This document shows, one piece after another, positions 42,298 to 50,992 of a stretch of 50,992 nt of DNA. The DNA comes from Terana coerulea (Eukaryota > Basidiomycota > Agaricomycetes > Polyporales > Phanerochaetaceae). The stretch lies in the NCBI GenBank assembly GCA_024811115.1, contig JAKOGH010000439.1:1-50992 (forward strand), given 5' to 3'. Position 1 is the first letter of the stretch, and every line of letters begins with the position of its first letter. The notes below the pieces were generated by a model. It saw only the letters and a program-made list of their open reading frames with translations. It did not search any database and had not been told where the DNA came from. A program made the translations under genes and the position numbers.

Positions 42298-43945
42298 ATG
42301 TCGCAGGTCGACTTGAAGCAGATCATTTCCCTTCTTCGCATTCTGTAAGTGTCCACGAATTTCTGGGCGTGGAATGACGCTCACGCCAAGAACAGGAACA
42401 CGACCGCTTTTCTTGAACTCGCGGCGACTGGTGCGGTATCTGCCTCTGATACATTGGGACCGCACTGACCACTTGCGCTTTCTAGTACTGTTTTGTTACG
42501 ACTTTATCATCACATTCTCCCAGGAAGTGAGGTGCATATGGAGCCGGAGGTTCTCGGGGGCGTCCGTGCTCTTTGTCGTCAACCGCTACGTCGTGCTGGT
42601 CAACAGGCTTGCTCGACTCGTCCAACTACAATCATGGCATGGGCACACGGAGGCACAGGCAGACTACGTACGTGCCAAGCTTATTCTCAGCGTCACGGTG
42701 CTCAATGGCCCTTTGTGGCGTCCATCCTGCAGGCGTAAGTGCGCTCTTGGCATTTTAGCGGGAGACGAACCTTAATGGGCTGAGGATCTGCAGTTGCAAC
42801 TGCGTGTGGAGGTTGAGCGAAGTCTGTACGATCCTGATGTACATAACTATCGCAGGTGCGTTATCATCTTATTGCACCCCATGCCGCCATCTCAGCGAGA
42901 TCATAGGGTTCTCTGCGCTACGCATGTATGCCATCTACGGAAGAGTAGGCGCGTCCTGTGCCTCGTCCTTGTGCTGGGCCTTGTCAACCCTTGTGTCAAC
43001 ATCGTGTGTGGTATTCCACACGCCGCCAGAACGCCGCTGAACCTTTAGCTCGCTACAGTACTATAACACCACGCTCAAGTTCCAAGCCATGCCTCCGCCC
43101 TTCAAAGGCTGCGGACAGTCAAGCTCGCTCAACAGCTCTACGGCGGATCTGACATTGTACGCCGTGTCTCCGCTTCCTACCCCAATCCATGCCACTTACT
43201 CTCCGCGTCTGTCTTCCCAGCTGTGAGGCGTTGATGAGCTCGTCGCAACTCGTGCAATCACTAACGTGACTGCAGTTGTCTTTGGCAGCGTGTTCACGAT
43301 CGTCTTCGAAGCTGTCGTGCTTGTACTCACCTGGAACCGAACAGCGGACATCCGGGTAATGCTCAAGAAGCTCAAGCTCAAGGCCGGAATCGCGGAGTTA
43401 CTATGGAGAGACGGTAGGTGTTCGGCTCGCTCTTGCAGACTCGTGCCATCCTCATGAACATCTCGTGCCCTGCCTCATAGGGACAATTTACTTCACGTGA
43501 GTCTATATGCGCATTTAACTATAGGTTACGACTTACGTCCTGCTCGTCAGAGTTCTGCTTGTGCTCACTGGGCTTAGCCTGCTGTCCATCCGCGATCAGT
43601 CGTTCAACAACGTTCCCGCACTTACCGACTCGTACGTGCTCCCACTCGTATCCGCTGCCCTTTCTAACCCAACCGCTTGTCACGATCAGACTCGCATCAA
43701 TGTGTCTCTCACGATTCATGCTCAACCTGCGCTCCGTCTCGCTCTCCAGCAGCACACAGCGCAGCCCCAGCATCACGAACCTCGAGTACTCTAACCCGCA
43801 GTTCGCACACTCCGTGGTGGGCAACCTCGGCGCCCCGCTGGGCGCGAATCGTGTCTACATCGCCGAGGACGAGCGGGCCTACCAGGACGACGTGAACTAC
43901 TTTGACGACACCGAGACGCACGAAGTCTCGGACGACCCCTTATGA
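42298..43945 (+). CDS. DUF6533 multi-pass membrane protein
   Basis: Exons 42298-42344, 42396-42430, 42486-42667, 42691-42734, 42794-42855, 42907-43003, one starting at 43059, one ending at 43413, then 43481-43496, 43551-43631 and 43690-43945. The N-terminal LFCYDFIITFSQEVRCIWSR and ASVLFVVNRYVVLVNRLARL are the DUF6533 signature. Further membrane segments are FSALRMYAIYG, VLCLVLVLGLVNPCVNI, VVFGSVFTIVFEAVVLVLTW and VLLVLTGLSLLS. The tail SRFMLNLRSV..SVVGNLGAPLG is also typical. This is a basidiomycete seven-TM-like family of unknown function. Exon 6 is one base short near 42945, between MYAIYGR and RVLCLVLV. The junction near 43150-43225 was not resolved, so the model is incomplete there. Confidence 0.75.
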
Positions 43946-44141
43946 CCGGCATCGTCATGGCCATGGACGAGCAGGACCAATGACCCTCACGAGTTGAAAC
44001 AAAACTACCGACCGAACTGGTTGAGTTCGCGGACGATTCAGAATGTCCGATGCTGTGCATTATTATTTTTATTTATCTCACGGACAAAGGATACTGGTAT
44101 CATTATACCGATAGTTATATTTCTAGTAGTAGACACTCTCC

Positions 44142-45822
44142 TCACAATGGATCGATGGTATCGTTATCAAGCTCCTGGTCCGCGTCCGCTGGTCCGTTTT
44201 GCCCTTCACGGTGATCGTTCTCTCGCGTTTCAACGTCAGCCAGAGCTATTTCGGACCATCTTGCACTCCTTCGTGACCATCTCTTCTCGATGCTTCATCA
44301 AGCGCGGTCTCTGCCGAAGCCCCTTCTTCCTCTTCACGGTTGTCCGTTCCCAGCAGTCCGTCAACCTCCGTCTCTTCGGGAGCTGTCTGTTCCTGCTGCG
44401 GCTCGGCGGTTCGACGGCCGAGCTGGAAAGGCGTGGGCCGGAGCTTCTCTTGCCGCTGGGACGACGGGACAAAGAAGCCTGCAGAGGAGGACAGGATCGC
44501 TTTCCTGTCGGTGGGTATCGGCAGGGCGCGAGTCGGCGACGAGAGTGGAGGGGGATCACTTGCACGAGAGCTTGAGTTTCGATGCTGTGTATCTCAACAG
44601 AGCCATCCGGCAGGAGCGTCGAGACGTATGGATCGTCGAAAGCTGTTCATACCTATCAGCGACTTCACGAGGTACGACGGCAATCTGGGACTTACCAACC
44701 GACACGGGGTGGCTCGACCACTCCAACGTGCCACGCACAGGCTCTCCCTCGCCCGTGATAAACAATCCAAGCGTACTCGCACCAGTCCAACTGAGGATGA
44801 GAAACTCGCTGGGGCCGATGACGACGATGAACGGTTTGACGACCGGGGCTAACGGCGCCTCAGGTGCCGGCGCGTCAGAGGGGGCTTGGGAGATTGGCAG
44901 GATGGGGAAGAGGGACGCGGTCTCCAAGTCGATCATGTTGTAGTTTTCGTGGTCGGCAACGCAGAGATATCGGCCGCTCCGTTTGGCGAGGTAAACACGA
45001 GACGGAAGGGGTATGTCCTATGGCAGGGGGATTCAGTAAGGTACAGGGCTCCCAGTACATGCTATAAGCTGTGGGAACGCACCTTGTCATACACAGGCTT
45101 CTCGCGAAGGTGGAACACCGAGACGGATTGTCGTTTAATAACGCAGAAGTCGACGTGGTTGACTTGCTGCGGCCCACGAGCCGGCTGAGTAGCCTGTCGC
45201 AGCTGCTGAATATCAACCGTGATGCTCAAGGCATGCCGAATGGGTTTGTAGACGGTAGGGGGTATCATGTCAAGAGCCGGTAGGGTATATACAAGCACTT
45301 GGCGGTCTACACCAGGTGTCAGTACATTATTTGGCAGACGAATGGTGTAACTATGTGCGCACCAGACAGTATGAGGGCGCGCGAAAGGTTGGGTATCAGG
45401 ATGATATCTTCGATCGGTTTGTTATGCAGTACGCTTTGGCGAGAAAGCAGCACGTGCGACTCTGGCTGCCTTATGCTATCAGTAGGTGCTCTACGGATCA
45501 GAATTTTCTGCATACCGACCGTGTCGCATTAAGCTGCAGCGCGAAACGTAGAAGCTCTCCATTTGAGCAGCCTACGTAAATCTCTGCACCTAGAATGACC
45601 GTGCGTCAGCGTGACCACACGATAGACAAGTCCCGAATGGGTGCATACCTGATGCCTGTGCACATAAGACTTGCACCGGAGGGTCTGATGCGACTGAGAA
45701 CGGCGCCCCGATATGAGTACCAAGAGGATGTGTCTGGGTAGGTACTTACTGAATTCCTGAGCGACGATGTCAAGCAGAGACTGGAATTGGTACGGGAGGC
45801 ACATCCGCTGCGATTGAGTCAT
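44142..45822 (-). CDS. CNH-domain protein, N-terminal half of Vps39/TGFBRAP1-like protein
   Basis: Exons 45750-45822, 45649-45693, 45520-45589, 45363-45469, 45083-45306, 44696-45017 and 44142-44642; about 447 aa. It starts MTQSQRMCLPYQFQSLLDIV. A citron-homology (CNH) beta-propeller follows: AEIYVGCSNGELLRFALQ, IEDIILIPNLSRALIL, VYTLPALDMIPPTVYKPIRH, HVDFCVIKRQSVSVFHLRE, ENYNMIDLETASLFPILP and FLILSWTGASTLGLFITGEG. Relatives (about 1000 aa) act in endosome/vacuole tethering (CORVET/HOPS). Here the reading ends after an acidic tail (ELDNDTIDPL), so the C-terminal solenoid is absent. The last exon needs two single C insertions (44550-44554 and 44253-44254, plus strand) to read to this stop. It could be a genuinely short paralogue or a truncated gene. 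Confidence 0.72.
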
Positions 45823-46590
45823 TTAGAGCAGCCATCCATCCAGATGGTCAGACGTTGATAGGCTTGCGACTGTAGTTATGGAACGCAGGTCTCGGATTTG
45901 CGGCGCTATTAATTATTCACAGGCAGCTGCCAGGGGACTGCGACTCTGCACCGATTAACCTGTGTAACGTTCGTGAGATATGTCCATATATAATGCAATG
46001 TAATCTCACCTAGCCTATGCAAATTCTGCGCCAATGAGTTAGTGGTGTCCTCAGGCTTTGCTGCGGTCTCTCCAGGCCCGTCACGGTGGCAGCTCAAGTT
46101 CAAAGTCAAGTTCGTGAGCATGCTGATGTCAGGTCAGACGCCGGTTGATCCCATCACTCTGAATATTCCCGTTTATTTCCAGCACAATTACTCGCTGACC
46201 CCCTCATGTTGCAGCGACATGAACTCGTAACTGGCCGCTTATACCTACTTGCTGGACGTTATATCCACTTTCTGCAAGAATGAACCCGAGTCGATCAGCA
46301 TGATGTCAGAGTCCTACCAAGCCGAGTCAAGATATACACTGGAGCGCTGCGGACACAGCTACTTGCTCTATACCTTCACCATACCAGCTTCACGTCTGGC
46401 TCAGCAGGCCCATCGCGCGTGATTCAGAACTTGACTGACACATCTTGGAGCTTTCGCACATCGAATAATGTAGCGCTGTGAATCTACGTAAGTCTGCACC
46501 ATCTCATATGATTCGCCTTAGCGAACTGTCTTTGCACTCATATTAGGTGAACCTGCGAACACCATACTCAACCGCACGCTGTTTTCAACC
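45823..46590. other. Divergent intergenic region, no gene recognised
   Basis: 768 bp between the CNH gene (leftward) and the F-box gene (rightward); both promoters must lie here. A 62-codon ORF at 46042-46230 has no known domain. No repeat seen. Confidence 0.5.
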
Positions 46591-48098
46591 ATGTCGCCCA
46601 AAACCAGTGCGACTATCCCTATATTCCCGCGTCTTCAGGCAGAACGAATACCTCATGAAATGTGGCTGCATATCATCGAGTGCTCTTCCCTCGATCAGTC
46701 GGACGTCGCCAACCTATCCTTAGTGAGCAAATTTCTGGCATTCGTCGCTCAGCCCTTGCTCTTCAAAGGACTGCAATTCAGTCAAATGCGTATTCGATAT
46801 CTTGAGCAAGACGGCCCCGCGCGATGCCAGCACGCCATGTACCACAATCGGTTGAAGGAACGGCTGGAGTTCGCTACGACGGATCGCATCGCTCCCTCCG
46901 TGAAAGCTGTCAGCATTTGCATGAGGAGCGAGAGAGTGGACGTAGAGGAGGAGGATGTTGTTACAGAAGAGGAGCTCCTGCGGACTATCTTCAGGTCCTT
47001 GCCCCGCTTCGTCCACTTGCGCAGTTTCTCAGCGCAGGAAGTCAGCTTGACAAGTGCCCACTTCGATACTCTTGCCCAGTTCCGATACCTCAGCGGGATA
47101 CACCTCGAGGATTGTATCTGCACCGGCGATCTTGGCCTTGCACGATTTCAACTCAAATCGCTGTCTCTGCATGGGAAGATGGCGGGCTCATATGGATGGT
47201 GGATCCCTCTCATTCGGTGCACGACCCTCGAATGGTTCTCGTACAACACCAATGCGGCCCCGTACTCCGACGAGGACCCGGAGATTATCTTCCCCAGCAT
47301 ATCCACTGGCCCAGTTTTGCACGCTCTCAAAACACTGCGACTACCAGCGTCGGGTCCTGCATTCCCCTGCTTTGGTTCCGCGCTCTCGCGCTGTCCTTCT
47401 CTTGAAAACCTCCACGTTAACTATCCTCTCGATCCTCGCCGCCGTACAGATGACGAAGCATTTCTCCCCCTTCCTTGGCACGTTCTGGGCAATCTCCAGG
47501 CGTTGAGCGCCTCCTCGTCTTTTCTTCATACATGTCTTCTGCACCAGCAAGGAGTGCTCAGACTAGCGCATCTGAAGATACTCGATGACTTTCGTGATTT
47601 TCCCCCGATTGGATACGATTGGGCAGCGTTGTCCGGATTTACAGGAACTGTCGTTCCATTGGGCTTCCGTTCATGACGTGGCGACACTAGGAGTGGTTCT
47701 GACTGCATTTCCGCATTTGCGAGGACTACATCTCTTGGTCGAGAATATGCACGCCACGCAAGCAGAGGTCAGTTGCTTAATATTACCGCTGATTTTAAGG
47801 CTGAATTTGTTCTCGGCAGTTCTATGATTTCTTCAAGAAATCCAGATATCCTCCCAAGCTTCGAAGCCTGCACATTGAGTCCGTGCGCCTGACATCTGCA
47901 AATGCGTTGGGCCCCGCGAAGAACTCCCGTGGTGATTCCACACACCGTCCGAAAATAGGTTCAGGGCTGGTCAAGCAGATCAGAAAATGTGCACCTCTCA
48001 TCGCGGAGATTGAGATTGTCACCCCGGGAAAGTCTGTCGCGTGGAGGGACATGTACACTAGTGGGTATCTCTTTCTGTCAGACGCAGTTTGCAACTGA
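46591..48098 (+). CDS. F-box protein with leucine-rich-repeat-like C-terminus
   Basis: Exons 46591-47767 and 47820-48098. It starts MSPKTSATIPIFPRLQAERI. The F-box is IPHEMWLHIIECSSLDQSDV followed by ANLSLVSKFLAFVAQPLLF (about residues 18-60). Repeated LRR-like strands follow (LRSFSAQEVSL, LSGIHLEDC, LKSLSLHG, LKTLRLPASG, LENLHVNYP, LQELSFHWAS, LRGLHLLVE). It is a presumed substrate receptor of an SCF ubiquitin ligase; the substrate is unknown. Exon 1 is one base too long for its phase (1177 nt): the frame changes between 47560 and 47620, from PRLAHLKILDDF-type to DTIGQRCPDLQELSF reading. The uncorrected reading would stop at 47676. About 484 aa if corrected. Confidence 0.72.
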
Positions 48099-48804
48099 TA
48101 GTGTTTCAAAGCGCCTGTCAAATGGTGGGTTTGGGGGAGCGCGGTGGACGCGTGGCCTTGCCCTGAGCCTATCGCCGTTGCCATCTCTTTCAAAGTGCGA
48201 AGGTTTTGTGCCCATTGTCATCTGCTCGTTGATTCATTATCTCCGAATACGAACTATTCTTTTGTTCGTTCTACGGAAAGCGCTGGCATATTGGCGTTGC
48301 GGTCGCGTTCACTGTATAAGGCAGAGTGCAAATGAATGACTACATGCCACTGTTAAGGGCTGGCTGTACACCTTGAATCCTGAGCAGAAATACGGAAGGT
48401 GGAAGTGGGTGGAAGGTTCCTCCGCTGATGGTCGTAGCTCTGTGGATTTGTGCAGTGAGTAAGCTTGTGGTAATCGACATGAGTATGCGACCCTTATGTT
48501 TATATCTTTTCTACAGTGTCTCTTGGCGTGAGGCGCACAATTCGCTGCACCGCGACCCGACGATGGTGAGCGTAGCAAAATCCATCAGAGTCATCAACAA
48601 CGGCTTCCGGCCTGTACATTGCACAGTATCAAAACGTTTCACCATGTCACGGTCTCACGGTCCTCACCGCCAAAGCCCTCGTACTCAATGGGTGGTACGT
48701 CTTTCGTCAGTAAAACGTTAGGCACAATATATATATGTATCACTTAGTAATAGTAGTAATATTAATGAGGGGTGCAAATGGCCCGTTCGTTTCGATGCTA
48801 GGGT
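48099..48804. other. Convergent intergenic region, no gene recognised
   Basis: About 700 bp between the F-box gene and the convergent partial gene. AT-rich near 48720-48800 (ATATATATGTATCACTTAG). ORFs of under 100 codons only, none recognisable. Confidence 0.5.
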
Positions 48805-49667
48805 TTATGTATTATAGTAGATCGTTGTGAGCTCATCTACGAGAATAGATAATGTTGACACCGCATTCGCGTAGGTCGTCGAAGCCATATCCGGGGTGGA
48901 CGTCCAAGGAAGGTAATCACATTCGTCGAGAATAAGACGGCGCACAGGAACACCGGTATTCTGGCGACCTTTTAAAATATCAGCAAATATCAGCGGCCAA
49001 TGACACGTTGGGCACTCCGCCGGAATATCTTCTTCGAGGGATTCAAAGTTATGGCCCGAGTGATACGCGCGGTTTACTCTGAACTCCCTCAACTTCATCG
49101 TTTCCAGCGCAGGCAGGGAGACCTTCCCTCCATCGTTTCGAAGCAGTGCGACCCATCCTGGCGTGATTGTTGTGTCCAGACATAGGTATTTGATATTGGT
49201 GAGTTGTGCCAGCTTTAAGGAGGTTATCTCCCAGTCTCTGACGTCCCATTCCGAGGCCTCGGTGACAGGGAGACGCAGCCTCAGAAACTGAAGTGTTGAG
49301 AATGAGAGAAGACGGTCATGTAGACGCGAAGACAGGGTCATGTCCCATGGTAGGTCCACCGAGAATTGACGCGCAAGTGCCTGCCCAATAGTACTGTCCT
49401 CTTCTTCGTCAATCCCACTGGGGCTGCTGACCGTGATATCCAGCGCCCACATGCTGTACGCGACAGAGACGCCGCGTACAGCCTGTTCTCCATCCTGAGA
49501 GCCGCCAACGACGACCCTCGAAATGACCTGCGTTCCTGTGTCAACCAGCAACGAACCCATTTCCGGTCCAGATGTCGGGTCTCCCGGCAGATGAATGGAG
49601 ATGCTCGCCGAGGAAGGGAACGTAATGTTTCCCAGGATCTTGGCAGCCACAAGGAAGCTCTTGAAAC
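48805..49667 (-). CDS. Partial F-box/LRR-like gene (3' exon), cut off by copia element
   Basis: One exon open for 287 codons from a likely splice acceptor at 49668 (ATGAATAG) to TAA at 48805. It begins FKSFLVAAKILGNITFPSSA and continues SISIHLPGD, FSTLQFLRLRLPVTEASEWD, LTNIKYLCLDTTITPGWVAL and VRRLILDECDYLPW. This resembles the C-terminal part of Agaricomycete F-box/LRR proteins. There is no suitable ATG. The copia LTR begins 21 bp further upstream at 49689, inside what should be the preceding intron, on the opposite strand to this gene. The 5' exons, with any F-box, must lie beyond the retrotransposon if they still exist. Probably inactivated, or dependent on splicing across the element. Confidence 0.62.
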
Positions 49668-49688
49668 CTATTCATGTGATGAACTGCA

Positions 49689-49979
49689 TGTTGAGTCAGA
49701 TAGACGCCGTAAGCGCTCTGCTCACATCTTCTCTATTGTTCTACCAGGTTCCACCATGACGATGCCTATTGTCTATTGTCCTGGTATCTATTTGTGTCTG
49801 TTTGTAGTACAGCCACCCAGTATTGTATATAAGGCAGCTCTCTACGCCATACATAATAAGACTCTTACAACTCTCAACCCACTAACGTGTGTATCAACCA
49901 ACCTACAGGTGAGTAACCATCCTAGCTTCCTCTAGGCCTCGGTAGGAGTGTACGCCGCTGTATGCGCTGCACTTCTACA
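49689..49979 (+). repeat. 5' LTR of the right copia element
   Basis: A 291 bp LTR beginning TGTTGAGTCAG and ending CTTCTACA, closely similar to the solo LTR at 1273-1561 and, less closely in one block, to 974-1261. A TATATAAG box lies at 49826-49833. The five bases before it are CTGCA; a matching copy should follow the 3' LTR outside the window. It is followed directly by a primer-binding site and gag, so it is the 5' LTR of a longer element. Confidence 0.9.
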
Positions 49980-49996
49980 GGTTATGAGCCCCGATG
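49980..49996 (+). other. Primer-binding site for a half initiator-tRNA-Met
   Basis: GGTTATGAGCCCCGATG starts right after the LTR. Its reverse complement contains GGGCTCATAACC, the anticodon stem-loop of initiator tRNA-Met (CAT anticodon), not the tRNA 3' end. Priming from a tRNA fragment cleaved in the anticodon loop is known for Drosophila copia and yeast Ty5, so the site fits a Ty1/copia element. Confidence 0.8.
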
Positions 49997-50159
49997 ACGC
50001 GGTTGATTGCGCCGTCACTGGCAGCAACAACCAGCTCATTGGTAAACTCGCCTGTACCTACTCGCTGCCATCGTGCGCGACGGTTGCGCTTACCCAGCGC
50101 ACCGTCTACGCCGGGCAAGCAGAGCAGGCACGAGGGCGCCCCCATGCGGGCCCCCTCCT

Positions 50160-50992
50160 TGGCTAAAAAAGCCATGTCAGTACGTCGTACTGACTGTTCT
50201 GTCCCTACGGAACTCAGCAATGTCTTCCTCTCGAGAAGCTTGTCCTCGTCCTCGACGGAACTAACTGGGAGCACTTGAACGACACCTTGAAGTCGTTCCT
50301 GGGCACTCAGGGTATCTCTCGTCAGCTCTTGACGACCCAACCGACAGTGCCGGTATTATTCGCGACTGTCCCGGCCGCTCCCGCCGCCCCGCCACTCCCA
50401 ACCACGCCCGAGCTCCCCGCCTGGCGAGTGCCCGGCAACGAGCATGAGCACTCGGCCGACAAACTCGACGACTGGATCAACGACAACCTCCCGGGCCATG
50501 GGCTTCATCCGCCTTCGCTTGACATACCAGATTTGGACAGTCAGCGAAGAACGAGACGACAGCCAAGGCCCCGTATCGAAGTCCTTGGAAGCCACCTACA
50601 CCCAGAATACTCGCACGGCCTACACTGACTTCAGGGCCCTCCTGAAACTCGCCTCCCCGAGGATCAGTCTCCAGCACCTGCGGTCGCCAAGATCCAGGCA
50701 CATGTCGACCGCCTAGACGCAGCGCATGCGTCTGGACAACTACATACACCCGATGCTCCTCATTTCAAGACACCAGGGTATGGTAAGCACATCGCCACCG
50801 TCACCACGCTAAACCAAAAGATGGTAGACACATCGCTAACTCCTACCCCTGGCTGGGGCCTGATCCTGTAAGCACACGAGGGCAGCTCATCGCTGTACGG
50901 GAGCAGCGGAAGCTTTCCGGTGGAGGGAGCCAAGCAGACCGAAGTTCGCCAGCGCGTCACCGCTGTCAAGAACAAGGGAAGGATCCCCAGTT
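50160..50992 (+). mobile_element. Copia gag region, degenerate, runs off the window
   Basis: In one frame from about 50223, LEKLVLVLDGTNWEHLNDTL and KSFLGTQGISRQLL match the start of copia-type Gag (LDGxNW motif), followed by a Pro/Ala-rich insert. Near 50500-50640 another frame continues with LTYQIWTVSEERDDSQG and YTQNTRTAYTDFRALL, also Gag-like. Several frame changes separate these parts, so as given no full-length Gag is encoded. The rest of the element lies to the right of the window. Confidence 0.75.

Noticed and set aside
1..50992. CRISPR array, prokaryotic operon, rRNA or tRNA genes
   Set aside because: No regularly spaced repeats, no rRNA sequence, and no convincing tRNA A/B boxes; the only tRNA-like match is the retrotransposon primer site.

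Overview
This is nuclear DNA of a basidiomycete fungus, most likely an agaricomycete of the polypore type. Genes are split by many 40-65 nt introns with GT(R/A)NGT donors and CTNA-type branch sites. Several encoded families are typical of polypores: a multi-membrane protein family seen here in three copies, the DUF6533 family, the INLDK/WAGDRLIC tandem family and A1 aspartic proteases. All gene models were spliced by eye.

Layout. 1-2028: 3' end of a decayed Ty1/copia element, its LTR, a second solo LTR with a perfect target duplication, and the last exons of a broken 7TM gene. 3113-13340: a second 7TM copy, an aldo-keto reductase, an AP180/ANTH endocytic adaptor and a secreted aspartic protease. 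13343-17384: three tandem paralogues, one with nonsense codons. 17743-26577: an intact 7TM gene, then housekeeping genes (NNF1 kinetochore subunit, SFM1 methyltransferase, an unknown nuclear coiled-coil protein, NUP85). 27655-39210: a small Cys-rich protein, a METTL21-type methyltransferase, a PCP1/PARL rhomboid, a hAT-type MITE, a GPI-type aspartic protease and glycerol kinase. 41130-49667: a small orphan, a DUF6533 membrane protein, a Vps39/TGFBRAP1-like CNH-domain protein, an F-box protein and the tail of another F-box-like gene. 49689-50992: the 5' LTR, primer-binding site and gag of a copia element of the same family as at the left edge.

The housekeeping genes have no obvious joint pathway. 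Pairs are arranged divergently (SFM1 with the coiled-coil gene; the methyltransferase with PCP1) or convergently with very short spacing (aspartic protease and tandem copy 1, 2 nt apart). Accessory families and transposons occupy the flanks and the gaps.

A recurrent feature is the single-base frameshift, usually a homopolymer one base short, inside otherwise well-conserved genes (AP180, both aspartic proteases, SFM1, NUP85, PCP1, CNH protein, DUF6533, F-box protein). Exon lengths come out in phase only if these bases are corrected. I read most of them as sequence errors rather than pseudogenes, but this cannot be proved from the sequence alone.
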